64,000 nucleotides of DNA, taken from Paracoccaceae bacterium (GTDB lineage: Bacteria > Pseudomonadota > Alphaproteobacteria > Rhodobacterales > Rhodobacteraceae). The notes under the pieces were generated by a model that was given only the letters and a program-made list of their open reading frames with translations, had not been told where the DNA came from and did no database searches. This document shows positions 8,619 through 18,041 of the stretch, piece after piece; position 1 is the first letter of the stretch, and each line of letters begins with the position of its first letter. The translations under genes and the position numbers were made by a program. Location: the NCBI GenBank assembly GCA_027489375.1, contig JAIXZW010000001.1, positions 124,001 to 188,000 of the forward strand, written 5' to 3'.

Positions 8619-9410
8619 TTACTGCGGGGTCATCGAACGGGCCTTCTCCAGAGCGGCGGACAGGGCGGCGTGGATGCTTTGCTCGAAACCGGCGGCATGT
8701 GCGGCCGAGAGGCCCGCGGCGGTGATGCCCCTATAGGACATATAGGCGTCGAGCAATCCGCTCAGGCTGTCGAGCTTGCCCGCGAGCAGGCCCGCCGAGC
8801 CGCAAACCACGGCCTCGACCGCGCGGCGGGCAATTTCGGGGGGGAGGCCGCGGGCGGCGGCATCGTCGAGCATCGCCTTGGCCAGCAGCGCGGGATAGGC
8901 CGCACCGGAGCCGGAGAGGGCCGAGAGGTAGTGCAACTGGTCCTCGGTTCCGATGCGGTCGCTTTGGCCCATCGCGGACAGAAGCCGCGTGACGGTGGCG
9001 GCATCGGCGGGCGGAAGGTCGGGACGGGCGAGCCACGGGGTGTAGGATTGGCCCGTCGTCGCGCCGCCATTGGGCATGGCGCGGACGATGCGGGCGGCGG
9101 GGGCGAGCGCGGCAAGGTCGTCCATCGACCACGCCGCCATGAAGGACAGGACAAGATGGTCACGCGGGGCGAAGCCTGCAACGGGGAAATCTTCGGGCCG
9201 GACGGACAGGACGAGGGTGCCGCACTGGTCGCAGAGCGACGCGGCATCCTTTGCCCATGTGACCGCAGGATGGGCGGCGAAAAGGTCCGAGGGGCCGGAG
9301 CGGTTGAGCAGGACGAGCGCGTTCGCAGGCACGATCCCGCGGTCGAGGAGATTGAGCGCGAGGGCGCGGCCGAGCCAGCCCGTCGCACCGATGATGCCGA
9401 TCTTGTCCAT
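8619..9410 (-). CDS. proC: Pyrroline-5-carboxylate reductase family protein
   Basis: 263 residues from ATG 9410 (MDKIGIIGATGWLG, the Rossmann loop). The C-terminal helical dimerisation domain is recognised by LSALSGSGAAYPALLAKAM and the following Ala-rich segment. ProC reduces pyrroline-5-carboxylate to proline with NAD(P)H in the cytosol. The earlier proline steps, proB and proA, are encoded about 42 kb away (51116-53578). Usual length is about 270, so it is complete. The family also has paralogues that do not make proline, so the gene name is likely but not certain. Confidence 0.82.
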   Translation of the reverse strand: MDKIGIIGATGWLGRALALNLLDRGIVPANALVLLNRSGPSDLFAAHPAVTWAKDAASLCDQCGTLVLSVRPEDFPVAGFAPRDHLVLSFMAAWSMDDLAALAPAARIVRAMPNGGATTGQSYTPWLARPDLPPADAATVTRLLSAMGQSDRIGTEDQLHYLSALSGSGAAYPALLAKAMLDDAAARGLPPEIARRAVEAVVCGSAGLLAGKLDSLSGLLDAYMSYRGITAAGLSAAHAAGFEQSIHAALSAALEKARSMTPQ

Positions 9411-9553
9411 GACTGCCCTTGATTGCGCTTGAAACGGAAGAGTGTGCGGGCGCAGGCTGTTGGGGCGGCGGGGGAATGTCAACGCCGCACGCGCGGCGCA
9501 TGGCTGCGGTGCGGGCGGGTTGCCCAGGGGACGACAGGGGAGGGGCGGGCGCG

Positions 9554-10438
9554 ATGATCGTCAGGGAAAAGCCGCAGGCATGGGACCTGCTGACCGCCTT
9601 GCGCGGGTCGATTGTGCCGCGCATCGCGGCGCCGGTCGCCGTGCTGGCGGCGGTTGCGGTGCTTTGGGTCGTGCTGGACCATGCGACGGGAAAGGTGCCG
9701 CGGCTTGACGGGTCGAGTTTCGCGGTCTTCGGGATCGGGCTGTCGCTGTTCCTCGGCTTTCGCAACAACGCGGCCTATGACCGCTGGTGGGAGGCGCGAA
9801 AGCTTTGGGGCGGGCTGTTGGCCGACATGCGCAGTCTGGCGCGGGAGGTGGAGGTCTTCGTGCCCGATGCGGCGGCGCGGCGCGCGATGCTGCGGCTGGC
9901 GCTGGCCTTCATGCATCTGCACCGGCTGAACCTGCGGCGTCTGCCCGTGGCGGGGCCGGGGCAGGTGGCCGATTTCGCGGGAATGCCGCATCCGCCCTGT
10001 GCCGCCCTCGACGCGCTGGCGGGGCAGGTGGCGGAGGCGGGGCGCAACGGACAGGTGGACGGGTTCGGGGCGCGGGCGCTGACGACCCGGCTTGCATCGC
10101 TTGCCGCGCAACAGGCGGGGTGCGAGCGGATCGCCAACAGCCCGCTGCCCTTTGTCTATTCGCTGCTGATCTATCGCACGACCTATCTCTATTGCCTGCT
10201 GCTGCCCTTGGCGCTTGTGTCGACGACGGGGTGGATGACGCCGGTGTTCGTGGCAGTGGTGGCCTATATGTTCCTTGGTCTTGCCGAAGTGACCGAGGAA
10301 TTGAGCCATCCCTTCGCGCCGACACAGAACGGAATCGCGCTGGATGCGATCTGTCGTGCCGCCGAGATCAGCCTTGCGCCGCATCTGGGCGAGGCGGCAC
10401 CCGAGCCGATGCAACCGGTGGACCATTATCTGAGCTGA
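9554..10438 (+). CDS. Bestrophin-like membrane channel (UPF0187)
   Basis: 294 residues. The family signature FRNNAAYDRWWEARKLWGG lies near residue 75, with two N-terminal helices and a later hydrophobic pair (TYLYCLLLPLALVST, PVFVAVVAYMFLGL), and then the conserved end ELSHPFAPTQNGIALDAI. Bacterial members are pentameric anion or cation channels; physiology is poorly known. ATG 9554 fits the family start; the longer frame from 9419 adds implausible sequence overlapping the proC 5' region. Its 3' end overlaps the convergent LysR gene by 71 bp. Confidence 0.88.
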   Translation: MIVREKPQAWDLLTALRGSIVPRIAAPVAVLAAVAVLWVVLDHATGKVPRLDGSSFAVFGIGLSLFLGFRNNAAYDRWWEARKLWGGLLADMRSLAREVEVFVPDAAARRAMLRLALAFMHLHRLNLRRLPVAGPGQVADFAGMPHPPCAALDALAGQVAEAGRNGQVDGFGARALTTRLASLAAQQAGCERIANSPLPFVYSLLIYRTTYLYCLLLPLALVSTTGWMTPVFVAVVAYMFLGLAEVTEELSHPFAPTQNGIALDAICRAAEISLAPHLGEAAPEPMQPVDHYLS

Positions 10439-11366
10439 CGCTCTGGCCGGTTTCGTGGTCGAGCCAGCGTGCGGTGAGGGATGCTTCGTGCCGGAGCCAG
10501 TCGCAGAAGCGGGCGAGTTGCGGGCGCGGGGCGCTGCGGGGGGCGATGGCGAGGATATAGGGGAGCGGCGCGGGCAGGCATTGTGCGGGCGGGTAGGGCA
10601 GGACGATGCGCCCGTGCCGGAGATCGTCGCGCACCAGCGACAGGCCGCAGACGAGGAAGCCCACATTCAGGCGCACCGCTTCGAGCGCGAGCCGGGCATG
10701 GCGGTAGTGGACGCCGCGACCCGTGCCCTGCCGGCGATGGCCGAAGCGGTCGATCCATTCGGGCCAGCCCGGGCAGGCGGGATTGTCGCGCTGGGCTTCG
10801 AGGTGGAGGAGCGGCATGCCTTCGAGCGGCATCTGCGCATCCCAGTCGGCCATGCGGCGGAGGTTGTCGGGTCCGGTGACGGGAAGCAGGCGGTCGCGGT
10901 AGAGCACCTCGCCTTCGCCCTGCCGTTCGGGGCCGCAGGTGATGCGGCAATCGGGCGTGCCGAGGCGCATGGGCACGTCGCCCGCGCCGTTGATGCAGAA
11001 ACGGATGCTGGGATGGGCGGCGCGGAAGTCGGCGAGCCGCGGCAGGAGCCAGAGTTCGGACCAGTCGGGATCGGCGACGATGTGGAGTTCGGTGACGCGC
11101 TGGAATTCCAGCGTTTCGCTGACACGGTCGAGCGCGGCGAAGGCGGTGGCGAGGTCGGGCAGGGCGCGGACGAGGTCGGGCGTGGGTTGCAGGCCCGAGC
11201 GGCCCCTGTGCAACAGATCGGTGCCAAGGAAGAGTTCCAGTGCGCGGATCCGCTGGCCGACTGCGGCGGGCGTGATGCCGAGCCGCCCCGCCGCCGCCGC
11301 GAGCGAGCCGAGCCGGAGCGCCATTTCCAGCGCCTGAAGCGATTTGAGATGCGTGGCGCCCGACAT
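10368..11366 (-). CDS. LysR-family transcriptional regulator
   Basis: 332 residues. N-terminal winged helix (residues 5-65: ALEMALRLGSLAAAAGRLGITPAAVGQRIRALE, given here as helix-turn-helix landmarks SLAAAAGRLG and AAVGQRIRAL), then a substrate-binding domain of the GcvA/AmpR-like type. The last 25-30 residues form a polar extension and run into the 3' end of the bestrophin gene on the other strand, giving a 71-bp convergent overlap. It is divergent from the DUF4242 gene (start 11505). LysR proteins usually regulate the divergent neighbour, so that gene is the likeliest target. Confidence 0.87.
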   Translation of the reverse strand: MSGATHLKSLQALEMALRLGSLAAAAGRLGITPAAVGQRIRALELFLGTDLLHRGRSGLQPTPDLVRALPDLATAFAALDRVSETLEFQRVTELHIVADPDWSELWLLPRLADFRAAHPSIRFCINGAGDVPMRLGTPDCRITCGPERQGEGEVLYRDRLLPVTGPDNLRRMADWDAQMPLEGMPLLHLEAQRDNPACPGWPEWIDRFGHRRQGTGRGVHYRHARLALEAVRLNVGFLVCGLSLVRDDLRHGRIVLPYPPAQCLPAPLPYILAIAPRSAPRPQLARFCDWLRHEASLTARWLDHETGQSVSSDNGPPVASARVPPRPDAAQG

Positions 11367-11421
11367 GGCTGTGGACCCTTTCGGCGGGACAGGCTGGCGT
11401 TATGCTAAAGATTACCTTTCG

Positions 11422-11434
11422 GTTCATAAAGAAC
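11422..11434. promoter_or_regulatory. Small dyad in the lysR/DUF4242 intergenic region
   Basis: GTTCATAAAGAAC (4-bp arms GTTC/GAAC around ATAAA) lies in an AT-rich patch midway between the divergent starts at 11366 and 11505. It is short and could be chance. Position and dyad shape are compatible with a LysR-type site. Confidence 0.25.
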
Positions 11435-11504
11435 AATGAATTTTGCCGGATGGCGCTGCGGGTGCATGATCGGGGAACGGACAGCAACACCGAGGGTGAA
11501 GGAC

Positions 11505-11789
11505 ATGGCGACTTTGAAGCGATACATCATCGAACGCGAAATTCCCGGCATCGGCGACTTTTCGGTGACGGAGTTGTGCGGCGCGGCGCGGGCGTCGAAC
11601 CAGGCGTTGAGCACGATCGGTTCGGGCATCCAGTGGCAGCACAGCTATGTCGCGGACAACAAGACCTTCTGCGTCTATCTGGCCGAAGGCGAGGAGGCGA
11701 TCCGCAAGCATTCGGAGTTGAGCGGCATTCCCTTGGGCAAGATCACCGAGGTGGCGCAGATCATCGACCCGCTGACCGCGAACAACTAG
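11505..11789 (+). CDS. DUF4242 (SCO4226-type) small protein
   Basis: 94 residues starting MATLKRYIIEREIPGIG, the recognisable DUF4242 opening, with SYVADNKTFCVYLA and the end IPLGKITEVAQIIDP. Structural work on the Streptomyces relative shows a ferredoxin-like fold binding nickel; function is otherwise unknown. ATG 11505 follows a GGTGAAGG-type ribosome-binding stretch, whereas the 11436 start has none. It is divergently transcribed from the LysR gene, which may control it. Confidence 0.85.
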   Translation: MATLKRYIIEREIPGIGDFSVTELCGAARASNQALSTIGSGIQWQHSYVADNKTFCVYLAEGEEAIRKHSELSGIPLGKITEVAQIIDPLTANN

Positions 11790-12129
11790 CTTCGGTCTTT
11801 GGATACGGCCCGGATGCGATACCCACGTCTTTCGGATGATGGCTGCCGGATAGACGGATGGAAAAGGGGTTTATGCTTTACCTGAACCGTTAAACCCTTC
11901 AAATACCTTCCACGGCCTTCGGTTACAGGGTGTGCTTCTTGACGGTGACAGGTCGAAAAAGGTTCGGGTTCGGTCTTGCCGCGACCGGACATGGTGGGTG
12001 CGAGTGATCGGGTCGGCGAGCGTGCCGCAGCAGTGACCCAAGCGTTCTCCTTTCCCCGTCCCCTGGCTGGCTGCGGCGCATCTGTGCAGCCGGTCAGGGG
12101 ATACGCGGAACGCGCCGGGCGCGGGCCTG
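11790..12129. other. Intergenic region of 340 bp, no gene recognised
   Basis: Lies between convergent DUF4242 and response-regulator genes. The first 150 bp are less GC-rich than the surroundings; the rest is GC-rich without codon-like structure. I found no convincing terminator hairpin with a T-run, no tRNA and no repeat. Confidence 0.5.
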
Positions 12130-12837
12130 TCAGCCCGTGACGGGGCGGATTGGCACCAGCAGTTGATAACCGAAATTCCGCACCGAGGCGATGCAACGCC
12201 CCTCGATCCCTGCAGCGGCGAGTTTCTTGCGGATGCGCACCACCTTGAGTTCGATCGCCACCTTTGACAGCGCGTCGCCGTCGCGCAGGAAGGCGCGGAT
12301 TTCGTCGATGCTGATGCGGCCTTCGGGTCCGGTGGCGCAATGGTGGAGGAACTCGGCCTCGTCCACGCCGAGGGAGACGGCGCCTGCAGGGCCGGTCAGT
12401 TCCAGCTTGCGGCGGTTGAGGAGGAGTGGCGCGGGCGGTGCCTCGTCGCGGGGGGGAAGGCCCGCGGGCAGGCGGCGGCCGAGCGCGTTGAGCGCGCCGA
12501 GGATTTCGTCGACCGAGCTGGGTTTGGTCAGGTAGATGTCGGCCCCGCTGTCGTAGCCGTGGCGGCGCTGGTCCATCTCGTCGCGGGCGGTGAGCATGAT
12601 GATGCCCGTGTCGGGGCGGGTGGCGCGGAGGCGGCGGGCGAAGGAAAGCCCGTCCTCGCCGGGGAGGTTGAGGTCGAGCAGGAAGATGTGCGGCGCGGCG
12701 CTGCCCTGCGTTTCGAAGGCTTCGACGCTGGGATGGCCGGAGGCATCGAAGCCCGCGGCGCGCAGGGCGTTGACGAGGATGCCGTTCAGGTCGGCGTTGT
12801 CTTCGATGACCGCTACGGAATGTCGGGGCGCGTTCAT
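12130..12837 (-). CDS. OmpR/PhoB-type response regulator
   Basis: 235 residues from ATG 12837. REC domain with acidic residues E12-D13 (VIEDNAD), phospho-acceptor D55 (LLDLNLPGEDG), T83 (MLTARD) and K105 (LTKPSS), then a winged-helix DNA-binding domain (about 140-232) ending VRNFGYQLLVPI. It is the last gene of a leftward operon with two 7TM-DISM kinases and starts 44 bp after the nearer one. It should be the output of that kinase pair. Target genes unknown. Confidence 0.9.
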   Translation of the reverse strand: MNAPRHSVAVIEDNADLNGILVNALRAAGFDASGHPSVEAFETQGSAAPHIFLLDLNLPGEDGLSFARRLRATRPDTGIIMLTARDEMDQRRHGYDSGADIYLTKPSSVDEILGALNALGRRLPAGLPPRDEAPPAPLLLNRRKLELTGPAGAVSLGVDEAEFLHHCATGPEGRISIDEIRAFLRDGDALSKVAIELKVVRIRKKLAAAGIEGRCIASVRNFGYQLLVPIRPVTG

Positions 12838-12881
12838 TCGGTCTCCTTGGATCGTGCGCGGGGGATGCGGGAAAAGCTGTG

Positions 12882-14732
12882 TCATGCCGCGCCCTGCATG
12901 TCGACCTGTTCCGGACGGGCGGGAAGGCCGATGGCGATGCCGAGCGACTGGGGCGTGTGGCGTGTCAGCGAGAGGCTGCCGCCCATCTGGCGCAGGATCA
13001 TCGCGCAGAGGGCGAATTGCGGCAGGGTGAGGGGCGAATGCCCGTCGGGAAGGGGCGCGGCAAGCTGCGTCTCGACGCGGATCGTGCAGGCTGAGTCGGG
13101 TTCGGATTGCGACAGGAAGAGGCGCAGGGTGCAATCGGTGCGCGCCAGATCACAGAGGGCGCCGAAGGCCGCGGAGAGGGCGGCGCCGAGCATTCCGGCA
13201 TCGGCGACCACCGAGGCTTCGGCGTCGTCGCCGTGCAATTCGATGCGGTCGGCGCAGGCAAGCGGGTCGAGCGCCTTGTCGAGCGCTTCGATCACGCTGA
13301 GCGGGCGGGGATCGACCGGCCATGTCCCGCGCGAGAGCCATGTGGCATGGCGGGCTTCGACCAGCGAGCGGTCGAGATCGCGGATGGCACGGGCAAGGGG
13401 GTCGCGGTCGGCCGTGTCGGAGATTTCCGGCAGGCCCATCTGCAGGACAGAGAGATTGTTGCGGACCTCGTGCACCAGCATGTGCATGAACCCGTCCTGC
13501 ACGGTGGCGTTGCGGGCGTTGGCCTCTTGCGTGGCGCGGGCGGTGACGAGCGAAAGCTGCGTGGCGTGGTGGCGGCGCAGGTGTTCGGCGCGGTCGATGG
13601 CCATGAGGGTCAGGACGATGAAGAGGCTGTTGAGGCCGTAAACCTCGACATGGGGGCGCGAGACGATGGGCAGGTCGAACAGCCCGAGGCGCGAGCAGAT
13701 CCAGAGGCCGGTGAAGCAGAACCAGATGGCATAGGTGATGTGGAGCGCACGCCGGGCGATGCGGCTTTCCATGTCGAGCGTGCAGAGCATGGCGGTGACG
13801 AGGAGCAGCGCGAGAAGCGAGAGTATCATGCTGGGCTGACCCACGATCCCGCCATATCCGGCGAAACGCAGAAGGACGAGCAGCGACTGCAAACCGATGA
13901 CCGTATCGGTCAGGCGCAGGGCGATCCGGTTGGGCCGGTGTTTGCCCAGATAGAGCCGGTGGAAGAGCATGGAGGAGAGCACGGTCAGCAGGGCGCTCGT
14001 CTCGCTGATGAAATTGTGCGCGCCGGGTGCGGCGAAGTCGATCAGGACGGGGGCATAGCCAAGCACCTCGGTCGAGTAGACGAAATAGATCACCATGAAG
14101 CACAGGATGGCGAGCGAGAGTGCCGAAGGCATGAGCCGCAGGCGCAGGGCGGAGAGCAGGATGCCCATTCCGAGGAGCGAGAAGTAGATGACGTGCAGCG
14201 CGATCTGGCGGTCGAGATGGCGGTCGGCCGAGGCCTGGCTGTGCGCTCCGATGGTGAAGGTAAGGGCGGAGGCGCTTTGGACGCGCAGATAGAGCGTCTG
14301 CCCCTCGGCCGTTTCGGGCAGGAGGAAGCCGAGCGGAAGCACCTTGGCCGCGCGCCGGGCGAAGGGGATCGTGTCGCCGCTCTCGGATGCGGTCCAGCCC
14401 GAGGGGGACGGGGTATAAAGCGTCAGGTGATCGAGCTGGTTCGAGCTGAGTTGCAGGATGGTGCCGCCTGCATCGGCGGCCGGAGAGACGGTCAGGCGGA
14501 ACCAGAGGGCCGCGCTGTCATAGCCGCCGCGCGATTCGGGGCTGGCGGGGGCGAAATCCGCGCCGAGGACATCGGACAGTTGCAGCGCGCCCGACGGGTC
14601 GCGCAGCACGCTGACCGCGGTGATGCGGTCCTGTCCCGTGTCCTGACGGGCAAGGGCTTCCACGAAGGCAAGGAGCAGGACGCCCGCGACAAGCGCGAAA
14701 AGGGCGAGAAGGAGCTGGCGGAAGCGGTTCAT
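12882..14732 (-). CDS. 7TM-DISM sensor histidine kinase with phospho-acceptor His but degenerate ATPase domain
   Basis: 616 residues. Signal or first helix (5-25), extracytoplasmic 7TMR-DISMED2-type beta domain (about 35-170), seven membrane helices (about 180-380), and a cytosolic kinase part. The H-box is clear: FMHMLVHEVRNNLSVL with H421. The following ATPase region is poor: the N-box position reads GAALSAAFGALCDLA without the Asn residues, there is no DxGxG or GTGLGL loop, and only GGSLSLTRH-type ending remains. The start overlaps the upstream kinase stop by 4 bp (ATGA). Its partner upstream has the reverse pattern, so cross-phosphorylation within a heterodimer is plausible (inference). 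Confidence 0.85.
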   Translation of the reverse strand: MNRFRQLLLALFALVAGVLLLAFVEALARQDTGQDRITAVSVLRDPSGALQLSDVLGADFAPASPESRGGYDSAALWFRLTVSPAADAGGTILQLSSNQLDHLTLYTPSPSGWTASESGDTIPFARRAAKVLPLGFLLPETAEGQTLYLRVQSASALTFTIGAHSQASADRHLDRQIALHVIYFSLLGMGILLSALRLRLMPSALSLAILCFMVIYFVYSTEVLGYAPVLIDFAAPGAHNFISETSALLTVLSSMLFHRLYLGKHRPNRIALRLTDTVIGLQSLLVLLRFAGYGGIVGQPSMILSLLALLLVTAMLCTLDMESRIARRALHITYAIWFCFTGLWICSRLGLFDLPIVSRPHVEVYGLNSLFIVLTLMAIDRAEHLRRHHATQLSLVTARATQEANARNATVQDGFMHMLVHEVRNNLSVLQMGLPEISDTADRDPLARAIRDLDRSLVEARHATWLSRGTWPVDPRPLSVIEALDKALDPLACADRIELHGDDAEASVVADAGMLGAALSAAFGALCDLARTDCTLRLFLSQSEPDSACTIRVETQLAAPLPDGHSPLTLPQFALCAMILRQMGGSLSLTRHTPQSLGIAIGLPARPEQVDMQGAA

Positions 14733-16630
14733 GGATGCTCCGGCAGCCAGAGGGTGAGGGTCACTTCGGAGCCATGCGGCGTGGCGCGGCTGGAGAGCGA
14801 CACCTGACCCGAAAGCGCCTGCATCACGTCGCGCGTGATGAAGAGGCCGAGGCCGGTTCCGCCCAGCCCTTGCGCCGAGGGGCCGCGGTAGAATTTCTCG
14901 AATACCTTGCCGGTTTCGAACGGGGTCTGCATCGTCGCGGTGTTTTCCACGCGGATCGACAGGCCCGCCTGACCGCGAAGCCCCGTGCGTTTCAGCGTGA
15001 CGCGGACAGGTTCCCCCGCCGTGCCATAGCGCAGCGCATTGGCGAGGACGTTCTCGGCGGCGAGTTCGAAGAGATCGCGGTCGCTTGTCACCATGAAACC
15101 GGCGGCATCGCCGGTATCGAGGTGGACATCCGAGGGCGGACCGAGGGTTTCGGCAAGTCCCTTGAGCACGGTCGCGGGGCAGAAGCGCACGGGGCGGAGG
15201 TTCCAGCGGTTTTCCGTCGAGCGATGCGCGAGGTGGCAGCGGTCGATGATGCGCCGGAGCGTGGTCACGGCCCGTTCGGCGCGGGCCGAGGTCGCCTGAA
15301 GCGCACCGCTTGCGACAAGGCTGCGGGTGGCGGTGGCCACGCGTTCGGCCTGTGCGTCGATCCGCTGGATGAGGTCGAGTTGGGCGGCACGGAACTGGCG
15401 GTCCACCTCGATATCGACGGAGAGCGATTGCAGGGCGAAGGCGTGTTCCGCCTCGGCCTTGCGGACGGTCTTGTTGCGGAGCCAGAGGAGCGACAGGATC
15501 AGGGTGCAGGAGACGACGGACAGCGCCTCGACGCTGTGGCGGCAGAGGAATTCGGCATCCACCAGTCCGAAGCGGGCGGTGATGTTGAAGCTGAGAAACG
15601 CGAGATAGGCCGCGTAGATGCAGCGGAGCGGCCCCCTTTTGCTGGGAACGTCACTGCGCATTGTGGCGAGCACAAGGAGCAGGACGGGGACGACCAGGAC
15701 GTAGGAATAGAGCGCGATGGCGATGCCGAGATGACCGTTGCCCGCCAGACGGGCCAGCGGCCCGAGCGCCGACACGCCGACCAGCGCAAGGCTGGTGCGT
15801 TGGGCGAAACGTGCGGGTTCGTGATCGCGCAGGAAGAAGTGGTGGAAGGCGATGATGCTGAAGACGGCAAGGCAGGCGAAGAATTCCTGCACCGCCTCGG
15901 CCGTGCCGGGGGGAAGGCGGTCCAAGGCCTGACTGAAGCCGTTGACGATGTAGAGATAGGCCGAGAGCGTGGCGAGCATCGCCAGAAACCCGAGGTTCGC
16001 GGGGGCATGCAGCGGCGCGAGCGTGCCCACCACGAGAACGGCGGCAAAGCAGAGAAGCGAGAAGGTCAGGATGCCCCATGCCGAGGTTGCGATCTCGTCG
16101 CGTAGTATCTCGTCCGACGGGATGGCAGTGACGGTCAGCGCCCCGGGGGCGGTGGTGTCGATGCGGACATACCACGGTCCCCTGTCGCGCTCGGGCGAGA
16201 GGGAAAAGGCATATGAATTGATCGAAGGCACGGCATCCTGCGTGGGCAGTGCCCGTTCCCCGTTCTGGCTGACCCGCCAGCCGCCCTCGATCGGGGTGAA
16301 GAGTTCGATCCTGTCGGTGGTGGGCGGGCGCAGTCCAAGACGGATGTTGCCTGCTTCGGGATCGTCCACCGTGATGCGCAGCCAGTAGATCGACCGTGTG
16401 AAGCCTCCGCCGAAGGTGGCGATGATGGGAGAGAAGGGTTTGTCCTGAACCTCGGCAATCGTAAGGGCGCGGGTCGGATCAATATAGACGGCGAAGTTGA
16501 CGCTTTGGCGGGCCAGGGCGGGCAGGGGAAGAAGTGCCATGACCAGCAGCAGAAGCGCGCCAAGGGCTATGGTCCGGCAGGGTGCTGCCGGAGCCGAATG
16601 GTGCAATCTATTTCCCGCGACCCTATCCAC
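14729..16630 (-). CDS. 7TM-DISM sensor kinase with intact ATPase domain but no recognisable H-box
   Basis: 633 residues from GTG 16630. Signal peptide (about 20-41, ending PALARQS), 7TMR-DISMED2 domain (45-170), seven helices (about 185-390), coiled dimerisation helices (395-470), then a good HATPase: N-box ENVLANALRYG (526-536), F-box FEKFYRG and G2 loop GGTGLGLFITRD (590-601). The segment where an H-box should be reads AAQLDLIQRIDAQAE and contains no His. The usual DxG loop reads VENTATMQ, also altered. It is the first gene of the operon with the His-bearing kinase and the OmpR-type regulator. Confidence 0.85.
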   Translation of the reverse strand: MDRVAGNRLHHSAPAAPCRTIALGALLLLVMALLPLPALARQSVNFAVYIDPTRALTIAEVQDKPFSPIIATFGGGFTRSIYWLRITVDDPEAGNIRLGLRPPTTDRIELFTPIEGGWRVSQNGERALPTQDAVPSINSYAFSLSPERDRGPWYVRIDTTAPGALTVTAIPSDEILRDEIATSAWGILTFSLLCFAAVLVVGTLAPLHAPANLGFLAMLATLSAYLYIVNGFSQALDRLPPGTAEAVQEFFACLAVFSIIAFHHFFLRDHEPARFAQRTSLALVGVSALGPLARLAGNGHLGIAIALYSYVLVVPVLLLVLATMRSDVPSKRGPLRCIYAAYLAFLSFNITARFGLVDAEFLCRHSVEALSVVSCTLILSLLWLRNKTVRKAEAEHAFALQSLSVDIEVDRQFRAAQLDLIQRIDAQAERVATATRSLVASGALQATSARAERAVTTLRRIIDRCHLAHRSTENRWNLRPVRFCPATVLKGLAETLGPPSDVHLDTGDAAGFMVTSDRDLFELAAENVLANALRYGTAGEPVRVTLKRTGLRGQAGLSIRVENTATMQTPFETGKVFEKFYRGPSAQGLGGTGLGLFITRDVMQALSGQVSLSSRATPHGSEVTLTLWLPEHP

Positions 16631-16764
16631 CTGCGTCTTATAGTCGTCAGTGGGGAAGGTTGCATGCTTCGAAAGGCGTGGGGCGGGGGTGTCATTAGAC
16701 GGGCTTCCGGTCGTCGGGCGATCGGTGCTTCCCGTGCTTCCCCTGCTGCGGGTGCTTCGGGGCG

Positions 16765-17946
16765 TCAGGGCGCGGTGTGGGCGATGCGGTAAAGCGCGCC
16801 GGACTGGTCGTCCGAAATCAGGAGCGCGCCATCAGGCATCTGCGCCACATCGACGGGCCGGCCAAGGTAGCTGCCATCGGGGGCGATCCAGCCGGATGCG
16901 AAGGGGCGGTGGTCGGGGGTGCCGGTGGCGTCGAAGGTCGTCACCATGACACGGGCGCCGACGGGGTCGTCGCGGTCCCATGATCCGTGCTGCGCCGAAA
17001 AGAGCGCGTGCCGGTATTCGGGCGGGAACATCGCGCCGGTGTAGAAGGCAAGGCCGAGGTCGGCGGCATGCGCCACGGTTGCCACCACGGGAAAGACCGC
17101 ATCGGCCGGGGGCGCTTCGGCGGCATATTCGCTGGTACGGGTATCGCCGCCGCCGAACCACGGAAAGCCGAAATGCTGGGCGGGGGCGGTCTGGCGGTTG
17201 ATCTCGCCGGGCGGGATGTCGTTGCCCATGCCGTCGACCTGATTGTCGGTGAACCAAAGCTCGCCCGTTTCGGGATGGAAGGCGAGGCCGACGGAGTTGC
17301 GGATGCCACGGGTGAAAACCTCGCGCCCCGTGCCATCGGGGTTCAGGGCGATGATACCGCCGATGCCGGTTTCGTCGTAGAGCGCCAGTTTATCGGGGGG
17401 CGGGACGTTGTAGGGCTGGCCGAGCGCGACATAGAGGCGGCCATCGGGGCCAAGGGTGCAGACGCGGAAGGCGTGGTTGGTGGCTTCCTCGGACAGGGGG
17501 ATCAGGTCGCCTTGGGCGATGATCTCGCGGGCTTCGGGGGCGGCTTGGTCGATGGCGCTGGCGGCGGCGGGGTAGAGGGTGATGCGGTTTTGTTCGACGG
17601 AGTAAAGCCCGCCCTCGCGGTTCAGGCACACGCCGTTGGGCATGGTCTTGGCGCGGTCGGGGGCAAAGGGGGTGACGCGGTCGGCGGTGGCGTCGCCATC
17701 GGTATCGGTGACGGCCCAGAGCGTTTCGCTGCGCGTGCCGACGAAGACGGTGCCATCGGGTGCCACGGCGATCTGCCGCGCGCCGGGGACGAGGGCGTAG
17801 AGGGAGATGGTGAAACCGTCCGGCAGGGTGATGCCCGAAAGCGTGGCGCGGATGGCATCGGCCTCCTCGCCCGATTGCGGGACGGGGTCGGCGCGGGCGG
17901 GAGAGGCCGCGAGGAGCAGGGCGAAAAGGGCGGTGTGTGGGGTCAT
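16765..17946 (-). CDS. Sorbosone/glucose dehydrogenase-type PQQ beta-propeller protein
   Basis: 393 residues with a signal peptide (MTPHTALFALLLAASPARA). The GSDH/NHL-type propeller is seen in repeated blades such as IAVAPDGTVFVGT, CTLGPDGRLYVALG, LAFHPETGELWFTDN and ALLISDDQSGALYRI. ATNHAF and RNSVGLAFHP carry the His and Arg positions typical of soluble PQQ sugar dehydrogenases. It is probably a periplasmic sugar or sorbosone oxidase; cofactor and substrate are inferred from family. It is divergent from the lipid kinase at 18042. Confidence 0.85.
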   Translation of the reverse strand: MTPHTALFALLLAASPARADPVPQSGEEADAIRATLSGITLPDGFTISLYALVPGARQIAVAPDGTVFVGTRSETLWAVTDTDGDATADRVTPFAPDRAKTMPNGVCLNREGGLYSVEQNRITLYPAAASAIDQAAPEAREIIAQGDLIPLSEEATNHAFRVCTLGPDGRLYVALGQPYNVPPPDKLALYDETGIGGIIALNPDGTGREVFTRGIRNSVGLAFHPETGELWFTDNQVDGMGNDIPPGEINRQTAPAQHFGFPWFGGGDTRTSEYAAEAPPADAVFPVVATVAHAADLGLAFYTGAMFPPEYRHALFSAQHGSWDRDDPVGARVMVTTFDATGTPDHRPFASGWIAPDGSYLGRPVDVAQMPDGALLISDDQSGALYRIAHTAP

Positions 17947-18041
17947 TCTATCCTCCGTCCTTGCAAAGCTAGTGCGGGGTTCGCACCTGTCAGGGGGAAC
18001 GCAGGCCGCGGCGTTGCGTTGCGGCCTGACAGGGGAATGAC

